DNA of 64,000 nucleotides from Pseudomonas turukhanskensis (GCF_027922365.1 NZ_BSFN01000015.1:55358-119357); one strand, 5' to 3'; positions 50,356 through 59,221 are shown, counted from the stretch's first letter. The notes: generated by a model from the sequence alone, not told the origin. Translations and numbers: made by a program.

Positions 50356-51162
50356 TCAGGGCAGCTCGCGGAGCACGCGAAAACCTAAAGCATAGTCATC
50401 TTTGCCGGGCTGCTTCATGTCACGAAAACTGCTGCGCAGGTACGTCGGGCCGGCATTCCAGGCGCCGCCACGCACCACCCGGGGGCTCTGGTCGAGCAGG
50501 CCGGCGGCCTGTTGCTCGCTGCCGTCGAAGGGGGTGACAAAGCGCGAGGCGGTCCATTCCCAGACATTGCCAGCCGTGTCGTACAGGCCAAACGCATTGG
50601 GCGCGAATTGGCCGACCTGGCTGGTTTTGTACTGATCGGAACGCGGCGAACCACAGCCTCGGCAATGGGCGCGCGGGTGGTCTTCGGGGCTGTCGAGCTG
50701 CTCGCCCCACCAGTAGAAACTGTTGCTACCGGCCCGTGCGGCATACTCCCACTCGGCTTCGGTTGGCAGGCGATAACGCTGACCGGTGCTTTTGGAGAGC
50801 CATTGCAGGTAACTCTGCACGTCGAACCAGGACACATGTATAACCGGCCGCCGCTCGGACAAGCCCCAGCCTTCGTTGTCGGGCAGTGGCTTGCCGGTGG
50901 CACGGGCGTAGCGTTGCCAGTCGGCGAAGGTCAGCTCGAAGCGGCCGATGGCGAAGGGTTTGGCGATGGTGACCAGATGCGCCGGCTGCTCGTTGTAATT
51001 CCCGCGCCCGGTACTGTCGCCGAACAGAAACTGACCGGCTGGCACTTTCACCAGTTCCGGCCCGGGTTCTTCGGTATTGAGCGTGTCGTGAAAGGCTTCG
51101 ACGGCACCGGCCGGCCAGCTCAGCAGGCCGCTAAGGCCCAGGGCAATAAGCGCCCGCATCAA
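50356..51162 (-). CDS. Exported formylglycine-generating-enzyme-like protein (SUMF1 fold)
   Basis: A 268-residue protein with a signal peptide (MMRALIALGLSGLLSWPAGA). The mature domain is of the FGE-sulfatase/SUMF1 type, with VPAGQFLFGDSTGRGNYNEQ, VIHVSWFDVQSYLQWL, RLPTEAEWEYAARAGS, NAFGLYDTAGNVWEWTA and VVRGGAWNAG. A HCRGCGSP segment supplies two Cys residues spaced CxxC, but the copper-binding catalytic Cys pair of true FGE is not evident. Such domains also serve as non-catalytic or PvdO-like modules. It overlaps the HIT gene by 4 bp, so the two are coupled. It is absent from this place in PAO1. Function unknown. Confidence 0.85.
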   Translation of the reverse strand: MMRALIALGLSGLLSWPAGAVEAFHDTLNTEEPGPELVKVPAGQFLFGDSTGRGNYNEQPAHLVTIAKPFAIGRFELTFADWQRYARATGKPLPDNEGWGLSERRPVIHVSWFDVQSYLQWLSKSTGQRYRLPTEAEWEYAARAGSNSFYWWGEQLDSPEDHPRAHCRGCGSPRSDQYKTSQVGQFAPNAFGLYDTAGNVWEWTASRFVTPFDGSEQQAAGLLDQSPRVVRGGAWNAGPTYLRSSFRDMKQPGKDDYALGFRVLRELP

Positions 51163-51497
51163 CCCGGAGGCCAGGCCAGCTGGCGCTTGCCGAGCACATG
51201 CATATGGATGTGGTAGACGGTTTGCCCGCCATCCTCGTTGCAGTTCATCACGGCGCGAAAGCCTTGCTCGCAGCCTTGCTCCTTGGCCAGGCGCTGGGCG
51301 GTGAAGAGCATATGGCCGGCCAGGGCTTTGTCCTCTTCCCCGAGGTCGTGCAGGGTGGCGATGTGTTTTTTCGGAATTACCAGGAAATGCACCGGCGCCT
51401 GTGGGCCAATATCGTGAAATGCAACAACCTGGTCGTCTTCATAAAGCTTGCGCGCGGGAATGTCCCCGGCGACGATCTTGCAGAACAGACAGTCCAC
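51159..51497 (-). CDS. HIT-family nucleotide hydrolase (HinT-like)
   Basis: A 112-residue histidine-triad protein starting at GTG 51497 with DCLFCKIVAGDIPARKLYED. The HIT signature is QTVYHIHMHVLG, with the catalytic His in HxHxH. It hydrolyses AMP conjugates in the family. A longer frame to 51566 is rejected because the start matches PA0656. The next gene overlaps its end by 4 bp. Confidence 0.92.
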   Translation of the reverse strand: MDCLFCKIVAGDIPARKLYEDDQVVAFHDIGPQAPVHFLVIPKKHIATLHDLGEEDKALAGHMLFTAQRLAKEQGCEQGFRAVMNCNEDGGQTVYHIHMHVLGKRQLAWPPG

Positions 51498-51577
51498 GGA
51501 CAGGTCTCCAACTGGCGATAGGAAGCCGGAGTTTAACCACGCGCGCCTTTGAGGGCGAGCGCACATAGGGACGCGGT

Positions 51578-53059
51578 GTGAAGAACGATATCCATGACTT
51601 GGGCTTGGTACTCGACTCCAAAGTGAAACTGGTCGTGATCGAGTCCTGGGATGAACAGCGGGTAATGGAAACCCTCACCAGCCTTGCGGTGAAACGCGGC
51701 TTGGGGTTGTACACCTGGGCGGTGACCGAGGGCATGCAGAAGCTGGGCTTCGGTGGCGAGCCGCAGGGCGAAATGCCCAGCTTCGAGCCTGAGGCCGCAT
51801 TGCGCCTGATCAAGCATGACCCGATGCCCAACCTCTACGTACTCTGCGATTTGCATCCGTTTATGGAGGACAACCCCAAGCTGGTGCGCCTGCTCAAGGA
51901 AATCGCCATGGCCCAGGCGCAACACAAGCCCACGGTTGTGCTGGTATCCCATGCCCTCAAGTTGCCGCCGGAAGTGCAGCGCTATGCGGCGCGTTTCTCC
52001 CTGTCCTTGCCATCCGAAGACGAGTTGCTGGCCATCGTGCGCGAAGAAGCCGCGCGCTGGAGCGAGCGCAACCGCGGCGCACGGGTACGTACCGACAACC
52101 GTACCTTGCAGCAAGTGGTGAAAAACCTGCGCGGCATGAGCCACGCCGAGGCGCGGGTGCTGGCGCGCGGTGTGATTTGCAACGATGGCGCCATCACCCA
52201 GGAAGATTTGCCCGAGCTGAACAAAACCAAATTCAAGCTGCTCGACCTCGAGGGCGTGCTCAGCTTTGAACACGACACCGCGCGGTTTGCCGAAGTGGGT
52301 GGCTTGCTTAACCTCAAACGCTGGCTGGCTGAGCGGCAGGATATTTTTCTCGCCGGCAAAGCCGCCGATCTGCCCAAGGGCATGTTGCTGGTCGGCGTGC
52401 AGGGCGGTGGTAAGAGCCTGGCGGCCAAGGCAGTGGCCGGGCTCTGGGGCCTGCCGCTGCTGCGCCTGGATTTCGCCTGTCTGTACAACAAGTTCTTTGG
52501 CGAAACCGAGCGCAACCTGCGTGAAGCCCTGCGCCTGGCGGAGCAGATGGCGCCCTGTGTGTTGTGGATGGATGAGGTGGAAAAAGGCCTGGCCAGCGGT
52601 GATCAGGACGGCGGCGTCAGCCAGCGGGTGCTCGGTACCTTGCTGACCTGGATGGCCGAGCGCAAGGCGCCGGTATTTATGGTGGCCACGGCCAACGCCA
52701 TCGACCGCCTGCCACCGGAGCTGGTGCGCAAAGGCCGCTTTGATGAGCTGTTCTTCGTCGACTTGCCGGATGCCGACACCCGCGCCGATATTTTCCGCAT
52801 CCACCTGCTGCGCCGTGAGCTCGATCCGCAGGCATTCGATCTGCCGCAGCTTGCTACGGTGAGTGATGGCTTTACCGGCGCCGAGATCGAGCAGGTGGTG
52901 GTCAGCGCCTTGTATGCCGCACAGGCACAACAGCAGCCGGTGGACCAAGGCTTGCTGCTGCGCACTATCAGCAGCACGGCGCCGCTGTCAGTGGTGATGG
53001 CCGAAGACCTCGCCGGGCTGCGCGCCTGGGCGCAGGGGCGTACGGTGTCGGCGGGCTGA
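51578..53059 (+). CDS. AAA-family ATPase (Ycf46-like)
   Basis: A 493-residue AAA ATPase starting at GTG 51578. The N-terminal half (about 1-210) is a degenerate AAA-like region; the C-terminal half (about 230-450) is a full AAA domain with Walker A GVQGGGKS (273-280), Walker B VLWMDEVEKG (328-337), sensor ATANAIDRLPPEL and arginine finger RKGRFDELF. The tandem arrangement resembles chloroplast Ycf46-like proteins. The position matches PA0657. Substrate unknown. It is convergent with the SDR gene (3 bp apart). Confidence 0.9.
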   Translation: MKNDIHDLGLVLDSKVKLVVIESWDEQRVMETLTSLAVKRGLGLYTWAVTEGMQKLGFGGEPQGEMPSFEPEAALRLIKHDPMPNLYVLCDLHPFMEDNPKLVRLLKEIAMAQAQHKPTVVLVSHALKLPPEVQRYAARFSLSLPSEDELLAIVREEAARWSERNRGARVRTDNRTLQQVVKNLRGMSHAEARVLARGVICNDGAITQEDLPELNKTKFKLLDLEGVLSFEHDTARFAEVGGLLNLKRWLAERQDIFLAGKAADLPKGMLLVGVQGGGKSLAAKAVAGLWGLPLLRLDFACLYNKFFGETERNLREALRLAEQMAPCVLWMDEVEKGLASGDQDGGVSQRVLGTLLTWMAERKAPVFMVATANAIDRLPPELVRKGRFDELFFVDLPDADTRADIFRIHLLRRELDPQAFDLPQLATVSDGFTGAEIEQVVVSALYAAQAQQQPVDQGLLLRTISSTAPLSVVMAEDLAGLRAWAQGRTVSAG

Positions 53060-53062
53060 TGC

Positions 53063-53851
53063 CTATTGCGCGGTAAAGCGCTTGTTGATCGCCCCGGCCA
53101 GTTTGCGTACCAGCCAGCGCGGGGCGAAGCGTGAACTGCGGGCAGCCAGGCGGTTGCGCCAACCGGGAATGATGATGGCGCGGTTTTTCTCCAGCGCCCG
53201 TACGGTGTAAAGGGCCAGTTCTTCGGCGCTCATCATTAGCTTGCTGCCATCGAGCTTGCCCATTTCCATGGCTGCGCCGCGAAAGAACGCCGTACGGGTC
53301 GGCCCCGGGCAAAGCACGGACACTTTGATGCCACGGCTTTTCATTTCCTCGCGCAAGCCTTCCGAGAGATTCAGTACGTAGGCTTTGCCCGCGTAGTAAC
53401 TGCTCATCCACGGGCCAGGTTGAAAGGCCGCTACCGAGGCGACATTCAGAATCTGCCCGCCGCCTTGCAGCGCCATGCTATTGCCCACGGCATGGCAGAG
53501 GCGGGTGAGGGCCAGCAGGTTGACTTCGAGTTGTTGCTGTTCGCGGCCCCAGTCGCTGTCCAGAAATGGCCCCGAGGTGCCGAGGCCGGCATTGTTCACC
53601 AGCAAGTCGATATGCAGCTCGCCTTGTTCCAGTTCATGGATCAGGCCGGTGAGTTGGGTGGGGTGGGCGAGGTTGCAAGTGCGAAACAGCACTTCCACGC
53701 CGAAGCGTTGGGTGAACTCGCAGGCGACGCTTTCCAGCACGTCGCGCTGACGGGCCACCAGAATCAGGTTGCGCCCGCGCCTGGCCAGGGCTTCTGCCAA
53801 GGCCAGACCGATGCCGCTGGAGGCCCCGGTTACCAGTGCATAACGGGGCAT
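53063..53851 (-). CDS. Short-chain dehydrogenase/reductase (SDR) family protein
   Basis: A 262-residue NAD(P)-binding enzyme. The Rossmann motif ALVTGASSGIGLALAE, the NNAGLG turn and the catalytic SVAAF...YYAGKAYVLN (Ser, Tyr-x-x-x-Lys) are present. ATG 53851 gives MPRYALVTG; the frame to 53920 runs back into the neighbouring DUF805 gene. The C-terminal extension has GWRNRLAARSSRFAPRWLVR, a basic helix that could touch membrane. Substrate unknown. Equivalent to PA0658 by position. Confidence 0.9.
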   Translation of the reverse strand: MPRYALVTGASSGIGLALAEALARRGRNLILVARQRDVLESVACEFTQRFGVEVLFRTCNLAHPTQLTGLIHELEQGELHIDLLVNNAGLGTSGPFLDSDWGREQQQLEVNLLALTRLCHAVGNSMALQGGGQILNVASVAAFQPGPWMSSYYAGKAYVLNLSEGLREEMKSRGIKVSVLCPGPTRTAFFRGAAMEMGKLDGSKLMMSAEELALYTVRALEKNRAIIIPGWRNRLAARSSRFAPRWLVRKLAGAINKRFTAQ

Positions 53852-53894
53852 GGGGTTCTCCGCGCGGCTAGTGAAATGTAGGTCAGTGCAGGGC

Positions 53895-54980
53895 TTACTC
53901 TTGGCTCGACTCGGCTTCATCAGCCGGCTCGCCAGGTTCGGCCGGCTCTACCGCTTCGGCAGGCTCGGCCATATCGACAGAGGGCTCGGCCGAATCAACA
54001 GCCGGCTCGGAGTAGCTGCTTTCTTCGGCTTGCTGAACATAACCCTGATACGCCGGTAAGGCGATGGCAGCGAGGATACCGATGATGGGGACTAGCAGCA
54101 TGGTCCAGGCCAGCACCACCACACCTTTGCTATTCGGTGGCGGCGGCGGACCATAGCGGTTCGGGCCGGGCGTACCGGGCACCACCAGCATGATGATGGC
54201 AAATACAGAGCCAACCGCCGGCACCAGCAACAGCAACCAGAGCCAGGCGGACCAACCGATGTCGTGCAGGCGCTTGGCGCCGATAAACACACCGACCACC
54301 ACCATCGCGATGACGGCGAGAATCACCAGCAAGCCGCCGAAAATTGACGACAGTGCCGAAATACCGGCAAACACGCCCATGATCGGGATGGCCAGCAAGG
54401 TCATCGCCATGCTCCAACCCAAGTAGCGCACGCGGCCGATACGGCCTTCGACGGTGAAGTAGTTGAGCTCGCCGTATTCGGGCATCACATCGCCTACCTG
54501 GGCTTGCGGCGTGGCATAGGGCGAGGCGACGGCGGCAGCGGCTGCTGGCGCCGGTTCGGTAGCGCCGGCCTCAGCCAGTTGAGCCTGACGGGCCAGGTAC
54601 TTCTCGATCACGATGCCGCAGGCGCTGCACTCGATACCCTGGGCCTGCTCATGACCGCACTTGGGGCAGGTCATGCGCACATTTTCGTCGGGCTCGACCG
54701 CCGCGGTGTGGTGGTCGTCGGTTTCCACCAGGCTGAGGCTGGAGGCCAGATCCTTTTCCTTGTAGACCTTGGCGCCGGCGTTCTGCAGAGCGCCTACATA
54801 CTTGTCAGCCTCGGCATCGGTCAGGTCACGTTTGAGGGCGACGGGGTTGCCGGTGAACAGCCCATCAATCTTGTCGCGGTCACTTTTGAACAGGCGTGCC
54901 AGGTTGTCTTTAACAGCGTCCAGTGTCGCTGTCGGCATCAACTCGCCGGTGAATACGATCTTGTAGCGTGTATCGGTCAT
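53895..54980 (-). CDS. Zinc-ribbon/DUF805 membrane protein with a pilin-like helix
   Basis: A 361-residue protein. Residues 1-80 form a small alpha/beta domain, YKIVFTGELMPTATLDAVKD. A zinc ribbon has Cys105, Cys108, Cys118 and Cys121. Three to four helices of a DUF805 domain follow (about 168-270, ending with GTPGPNRYG). Then residues 290-315, LLVPIIGILAAIALPAYQGY, closely copy the N-terminal helix of type IV pilins, though the leader Gly and Glu5 positions are Val and Trp. A Glu/Ala/Pro-rich acidic tail ends the protein. ATG 54980 is chosen over a longer frame to 55046. The function of the family is unknown. Confidence 0.85.
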   Translation of the reverse strand: MTDTRYKIVFTGELMPTATLDAVKDNLARLFKSDRDKIDGLFTGNPVALKRDLTDAEADKYVGALQNAGAKVYKEKDLASSLSLVETDDHHTAAVEPDENVRMTCPKCGHEQAQGIECSACGIVIEKYLARQAQLAEAGATEPAPAAAAAVASPYATPQAQVGDVMPEYGELNYFTVEGRIGRVRYLGWSMAMTLLAIPIMGVFAGISALSSIFGGLLVILAVIAMVVVGVFIGAKRLHDIGWSAWLWLLLLVPAVGSVFAIIMLVVPGTPGPNRYGPPPPPNSKGVVVLAWTMLLVPIIGILAAIALPAYQGYVQQAEESSYSEPAVDSAEPSVDMAEPAEAVEPAEPGEPADEAESSQE

Positions 54981-55071
54981 GCGCACGTCCCTGTCAGCGA
55001 GAGATGAAGTGGCCACAGCGTAATGGCCCTTTGGCGTTTCAGACAAGCGTGAGCGTGATGCGAGTCACGCT

Positions 55072-56337
55072 TCAGCCCATGTTTTGCGGTAACCAGCGAC
55101 CTACAAGGCGGTTGTTGCGCACCAGTCGCAGTTCCGCGAAGTCATCCAGCAGGCCTTCGCTCAGTTGTGGGCGCAGGAAAACCCAGTCGTCGACCCGCAA
55201 CGCCGTGGCGCTCGAGCCGTTTACCCGCTCCTGGTTGGCGCTGCGGCCGTACAGGCTGTCGTAGCTCAGCCCGGCGGGCGCAACGGGGTCTGCCTGCCAG
55301 CGGCCGCCATACAGGTAATAGGCTTGCTGGCGATTGCGGTCCCAGGTTTGCAGCGCCGTTTGCAGGGTTCGCAGATAGGGGAGTTCACCGGTCTGCGCTT
55401 TGAGCACCGGGGTCGCGATCCAGAGTGCGGGGAGATGCTCGGCCAGCAGGTCACTGTCGAACTCGCTGGGTTTGAGCAGGGCAGAACCGACCGAGACTTC
55501 GTTCAGCGGCGTATCGCCGCGCGCATGCAGGGCGTACGTCAGGCTACCAGCGCCATTGAGCAGCGGATCTGCGGGCCAGAGGTCGGCGAACGTCTGCGCC
55601 GTGGCAACAAACGCTCGGTAGCGCGCATTGCTGTCGGCCAAGGCGCGGTCACGGCCGATCCACGGCGGTGAATGGGCGACTTGGGCGTCATAGCCCATCA
55701 GACCGCGTACCGTTAGCGGCGCTTTGCTGGTACGTAACGCAGTCAGTGCCTGACCCAACGCCTGGGGATCGCTAAACCCGCCGCGCGCCAAGCCCAGGTC
55801 GATCTCCAGGGCGATTTGCAGTGGCTGTTTCAGGGCCGTCGCCAGCTCGGCGTATTGCTGCAGGCGCTGGGGTGTGTCGATCAGCCAGGTGACCTGGCGG
55901 CTCGGCTCGAAGGTCGTGGTATTGCCCAGTTGCTGGTAGAAGCCCAGGGCGGCGCTAAGCGGCAATGGTTTGCCCAGCAGCAGGTCGGCGTCCTCGAACA
56001 GGCGCGCCAGTTGATTCACCTGTGGTTGGTGGAACGCCATGAAGCGGCGTGTGCCGAGTTTTTTCGCCAGGTAGTCCAGCAGGCCATCGCTGGCCAGGGA
56101 TTTGGCCACCAGGCGCAGCGGCAGCTTGGTGCCCAACCGCTGAGCCAGGAGTTCGGCATTGGCGTCCAGGCGCTGCATGTCTACTACTAACTGGGGAATG
56201 CCGCCGCCCTGCTGTTTCAACAGCTGATTGAGGGCACCAAAGTAGTCGTCGTACGGGCGACCGCTGTCGCTCGGCCGGGCCGCCCAGATACCCAACAGGC
56301 CCAGTGCGCCCAGGCCGAGCAGGTGGCGACGGTTCAT
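55072..56337 (-). CDS. PLP fold-III enzyme (D-threonine aldolase/DSD1-like), likely exported
   Basis: A 421-residue protein of the alanine-racemase fold. Lys79 in LPLRLVAKSLASDG is the likely PLP lysine; PQLVVDMQRLDANAELLAQR, FMAFHQPQVNQLARL and EIDLGLARGGFSDP are typical of the DSD1/D-TA-like group. The N-terminus, MNRRHLLGLGALGLLGIWAA, has an Arg pair followed by a hydrophobic stretch and resembles a Tat-type signal. Its start overlaps the nitronate monooxygenase gene by 4 bp. Activity on D-amino acids is inferred from the fold; substrate unknown. Confidence 0.8.
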   Translation of the reverse strand: MNRRHLLGLGALGLLGIWAARPSDSGRPYDDYFGALNQLLKQQGGGIPQLVVDMQRLDANAELLAQRLGTKLPLRLVAKSLASDGLLDYLAKKLGTRRFMAFHQPQVNQLARLFEDADLLLGKPLPLSAALGFYQQLGNTTTFEPSRQVTWLIDTPQRLQQYAELATALKQPLQIALEIDLGLARGGFSDPQALGQALTALRTSKAPLTVRGLMGYDAQVAHSPPWIGRDRALADSNARYRAFVATAQTFADLWPADPLLNGAGSLTYALHARGDTPLNEVSVGSALLKPSEFDSDLLAEHLPALWIATPVLKAQTGELPYLRTLQTALQTWDRNRQQAYYLYGGRWQADPVAPAGLSYDSLYGRSANQERVNGSSATALRVDDWVFLRPQLSEGLLDDFAELRLVRNNRLVGRWLPQNMG

Positions 56338-57296
56338 CGCGGCCAGCGCTGCCCCAGTTGCACGGTGCGCTGCTGGGCGGCGCGGTATTCGTCATCCAGG
56401 CGCTTGACCAACTCGGCCACGGTCGGCAGGTCGGTGATGTCGCCGACGCCCTGGCCAGCCGACCATACGGTTTTCCAGGCCTTGGCTTCGTCGTTGATGG
56501 GCTTGAGCTTTTCGCCGTAGTTCACCGCGCCTTTGTCTTGCAGCTTGCCCAGGTCGAAGCCGCCTTGCTCCAGGCTCTGGCGCATAAAGCTTGCCGGTAC
56601 GCCGGACACCGCCGGGGTGTGCACGATATCGGCGGCTTTGGCGCCGAGGATCATGTCTTTGTACGCCTGCGGGGCATCGTTTTCCTTTACCGCGATCATG
56701 CGGGTACCGAGGTAGGCAAGGTCGGCGCCGAGCATTTGTGCGGCAAGAATTTCGTGACCGTGGTTGAGGCAGCCGGCCAGCAACAGGGTTTTGTCGAAGA
56801 ACTGGCGGATTTCCGCGACCAGCGCGAACGGGCTCCAGGTGCCGGCGTGGCCACCTGCGCCGGCGGCGACGGCGATTAGCCCATCAACGCCAGCCTCGGC
56901 AGCTTTCTCGGCGTGGCGGCGGGTGGTGACGTCGTGGAACACCAGGCCGCCGTAGCTGTGCACGGCATCCACCACCTCTTTTACGGCGCCGAGGCTGGTG
57001 ATCACGATCGGCACGCGCTGCTCGACGCAGATGGCCAGGTCCGCCTGCAGGCGCGGGTTGGTGTTGTGCACGATCAGGTTGACCGCATACGGCGCGGCGT
57101 CGGCGTTCAGCCCTGCATTGATCTCGTCCAGCCAGGCCTTGAAGCCGCTGCTTTCACGTTGGTTGAGGGCCGGAAAGCTACCGACTATGCCGCTGTTGCA
57201 GCACGCCAACACCAGCTGCGGGTTGGAAACCAGAAACATCGGTGCCGCAACTACCGGCAAACGCAGACGTTGTTCGAGCAGGGCGGGCAAAGACAT
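56334..57296 (-). CDS. Nitronate monooxygenase-like flavoprotein
   Basis: A 320-residue FMN-dependent TIM barrel of the 2-nitropropane dioxygenase family. LRLPVVAAPMFLVSNPQLVL, AVNLIVHNTNPRL, VAAGAGGHAGTWSPFALV with the phosphate-binding Gly run and YLGTRMIAVKE are conserved. ATG 57296 follows GGAGA by seven bases; a TTG at 57302 is possible. The family oxidises alkyl nitronates such as propionate-3-nitronate. It is coupled to the downstream PLP gene by an ATGA overlap. Confidence 0.9.
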   Translation of the reverse strand: MSLPALLEQRLRLPVVAAPMFLVSNPQLVLACCNSGIVGSFPALNQRESSGFKAWLDEINAGLNADAAPYAVNLIVHNTNPRLQADLAICVEQRVPIVITSLGAVKEVVDAVHSYGGLVFHDVTTRRHAEKAAEAGVDGLIAVAAGAGGHAGTWSPFALVAEIRQFFDKTLLLAGCLNHGHEILAAQMLGADLAYLGTRMIAVKENDAPQAYKDMILGAKAADIVHTPAVSGVPASFMRQSLEQGGFDLGKLQDKGAVNYGEKLKPINDEAKAWKTVWSAGQGVGDITDLPTVAELVKRLDDEYRAAQQRTVQLGQRWPR

Positions 57297-57332
57297 AAAC
57301 AATCTCCAATCAAGTTGAGGCAGCTGTGCTGA

Positions 57333-57758
57333 TTAGAACGGACGCACCACCACCAGAATTACGATAAACAGCAACGCCAGTACCGGCGCTTCGTTGAACC
57401 AACGGTAGAACACATGGCTGTGGCGTTGCTCGCCCGCGGCAAACCGCTTACGCATGGCGCCGCACATATGGTGATAGCCGATAAGCAGCAGCACCAGTGT
57501 GAGCTTGGCGTGCATCCAGCCTTGGCTGAGCAGTGTGGGGTTGAGCGTGAGGAGCCAGATGCCGAGGCCGACCGTGGCAATCATCGACGGCGTCATGATG
57601 CCTCGGTAGAGCTTGCGCTCCATGACGCAGAAACGCTCCTTGCTGGTGCTGTCTTCGCTCATGGCGTGGTAGACGAACAGGCGCGGCAGGTAGAACAGAC
57701 CGGCGAACCAGCAAACCATGGCGATGATGTGAAACGCTTTGACCCAGAGGTAGAGCAT
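57333..57758 (-). CDS. hemJ: Protoporphyrinogen IX oxidase HemJ-type membrane protein
   Basis: A 141-residue protein with about four membrane helices, starting MLYLWVKAFHIIAMVCWFAG. The first-helix HIIAMVCWFAGLFYLPRLFV pattern and the conserved His in KAFHIIAM, together with HAKLTLVLLLIGYHHM, are those of HemJ, the oxygen-dependent step before ferrochelatase. Databases also label the family CopD-like or UPF0093. It leads the group with the two genes downstream. Confidence 0.88.
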   Translation of the reverse strand: MLYLWVKAFHIIAMVCWFAGLFYLPRLFVYHAMSEDSTSKERFCVMERKLYRGIMTPSMIATVGLGIWLLTLNPTLLSQGWMHAKLTLVLLLIGYHHMCGAMRKRFAAGEQRHSHVFYRWFNEAPVLALLFIVILVVVRPF

Positions 57759-58061
57759 TCGCAGGTTCTCGAACAGAAATAAAAGGGGCGGGGTTTAAAT
57801 GCCCGGAAGTGGCCGTATTAAACAGGTTATATCGGCTATACGTCACCAATACGGTTGGCCCGTGGCCGGAGCACCCGTATCATCGGCACCTTTCCCCGAC
57901 TACGGAACAGCTACTGCGCTCGGTCAGGCGGCGTTGAAAGCAGGTTCGAAATGCTCATTGGCTCCAGCCCACTGCGCGTTCTCACTTGCCTTCGCTTTGC
58001 CTACTCTTCGCTCGCTACGCTTTCCGCAGCCGGGTGTCCTTTTATCTGTAGGGGGTTCGTG
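57759..58061. promoter_or_regulatory. Divergent hemJ/argC control region
   Basis: These 303 bp lie between hemJ and argC and hold no gene I can support; an open frame upstream of ArgC from 57855 gives residues unlike the family. GTAGGGGG at 58048-58055 is the argC ribosome site. TTATATCGG and TATACG near 57824-57843 are possible -10 elements. No riboswitch or repressor site was recognised. Confidence 0.5.
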
Positions 58062-59096
58062 ATGGTCAAGGTCGGTATCGTCGGCGGCACAGGCTACACC
58101 GGGGTCGAATTGCTGCGCCTGCTGGCTCAGCATCCGCAAGCTGAGGTGGTGGTGATTACCTCGCGCTCGGAAGCGGGCACTCGCGTCGATGAGATGTACC
58201 CGAACCTGCGCGGCCACTACGACAATCTGTCCTTCACCGTGCCGGACACGCAAACCCTGGCGGCCTGCGACGTGGTGTTCTTCGCCACGCCCCACGGCGT
58301 TGCCCATGCCCTGGCTGGCGAATTGCTGGAAGCCGGTACCAAGGTGATCGACCTCTCTGCCGACTTCCGCCTGCAGGATGCCGAAGAGTGGGCCAAGTGG
58401 TACGGCCAGCCGCACGGTGCCCCGGAACTGCTCGGTGAAGCGGTTTACGGTTTGCCGGAAGTGAATCGCGAGCAGATCAAAAATGCCCGTCTGATTGCAG
58501 TGCCGGGTTGCTACCCGACCGCGACCCAGTTGGGTTTCTTGCCGCTGCTCGAAGCCGGTTTGGCCGATACCAGCCGTTTGATTGCCGACTGCAAGTCGGG
58601 TGTAAGCGGCGCGGGCCGTGGTGCGAAAGTGGGCTCGCTGTTCTGTGAAGCCGGCGAAAGCATGATGGCGTACTCGGTAAAGGGGCACCGTCATCTGCCG
58701 GAAATCAGTCAGGGCTTGCGTCGCGCCGCCGGTGGCGATGTGGGGTTGACCTTCGTGCCCCACCTGACGCCGATGATCCGCGGTATCCACTCCACGCTGT
58801 ACGCGACCGTTGTGGATAAGTCGGTAAACTTGCAGCAATTGTTTGAAAAGCGTTATGCCAACGAGCCGTTCGTAGATGTGATGCCGGCTGGCAGCCATCC
58901 GGAGACCCGTAGTGTGCGCGGCGCCAACGTCTGCCGTATCGCCGTGCATCGTCCGCAAGGTGGCGACCTGGTTGTGGTGTTGTCGGTGATCGACAACCTG
59001 GTCAAAGGCGCATCGGGCCAGGCGGTGCAGAATATGAATATCCTGTTTGGCCTCGATGAGCGCTTGGGTTTGTCCCACGCGGCATTGCTGCCGTAA
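58062..59096 (+). CDS. argC: N-acetyl-gamma-glutamyl-phosphate reductase ArgC
   Basis: A 344-residue NADPH-dependent enzyme of arginine synthesis. MVKVGIVGGTGYTGVELLRL is the nucleotide-binding start, and GCYPTATQLG contains the catalytic Cys. HRHLPEISQGL and HLTPMIRGIHSTLYA are conserved. ATG 58062 follows GTAGGGGG by six bases. The monofunctional type is as expected in Pseudomonas. A stem-loop follows before erpA. Confidence 0.96.
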   Translation: MVKVGIVGGTGYTGVELLRLLAQHPQAEVVVITSRSEAGTRVDEMYPNLRGHYDNLSFTVPDTQTLAACDVVFFATPHGVAHALAGELLEAGTKVIDLSADFRLQDAEEWAKWYGQPHGAPELLGEAVYGLPEVNREQIKNARLIAVPGCYPTATQLGFLPLLEAGLADTSRLIADCKSGVSGAGRGAKVGSLFCEAGESMMAYSVKGHRHLPEISQGLRRAAGGDVGLTFVPHLTPMIRGIHSTLYATVVDKSVNLQQLFEKRYANEPFVDVMPAGSHPETRSVRGANVCRIAVHRPQGGDLVVVLSVIDNLVKGASGQAVQNMNILFGLDERLGLSHAALLP

Positions 59097-59108
59097 GTTG
59101 CAGCTAAC

Positions 59109-59137
59109 GATCAATGCCCCGCTCCGGGGCGCTGATC
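59109..59137. repeat. Stem-loop between argC and erpA
   Basis: GCCCCG at 59116-59121 pairs with CGGGGC at 59125-59130 over CTC, extended outward by GATCA/TGATC. There is no T-run, so it is not a strong intrinsic terminator; it could be a weak Rho-assisted or processing site. Confidence 0.6.
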
Positions 59138-59221
59138 AATAGTTGACCATTTTGGTAGGGGAAGCGGATAATGAGGCTATCCCCAAGTAATACGTCGGCC
59201 ACTGGCCGGGAGAAAGACAGC

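Noticed and set aside
51533..52948. 471-codon frame opposite the AAA ATPase gene
   Set aside because: Shadow of a gene with clear Walker motifs; composition is His/Gln/Leu-rich as expected for an antisense frame.
57855..58061. Upstream extension of ArgC by 69 residues
   Set aside because: The family begins at MVKVGIVGGTGYTG and a good ribosome site precedes ATG 58062; the extra residues have no similarity.
59109..59137. Intrinsic terminator after argC
   Set aside because: The stem is good but no T-run follows on either strand; listed as a stem-loop only.
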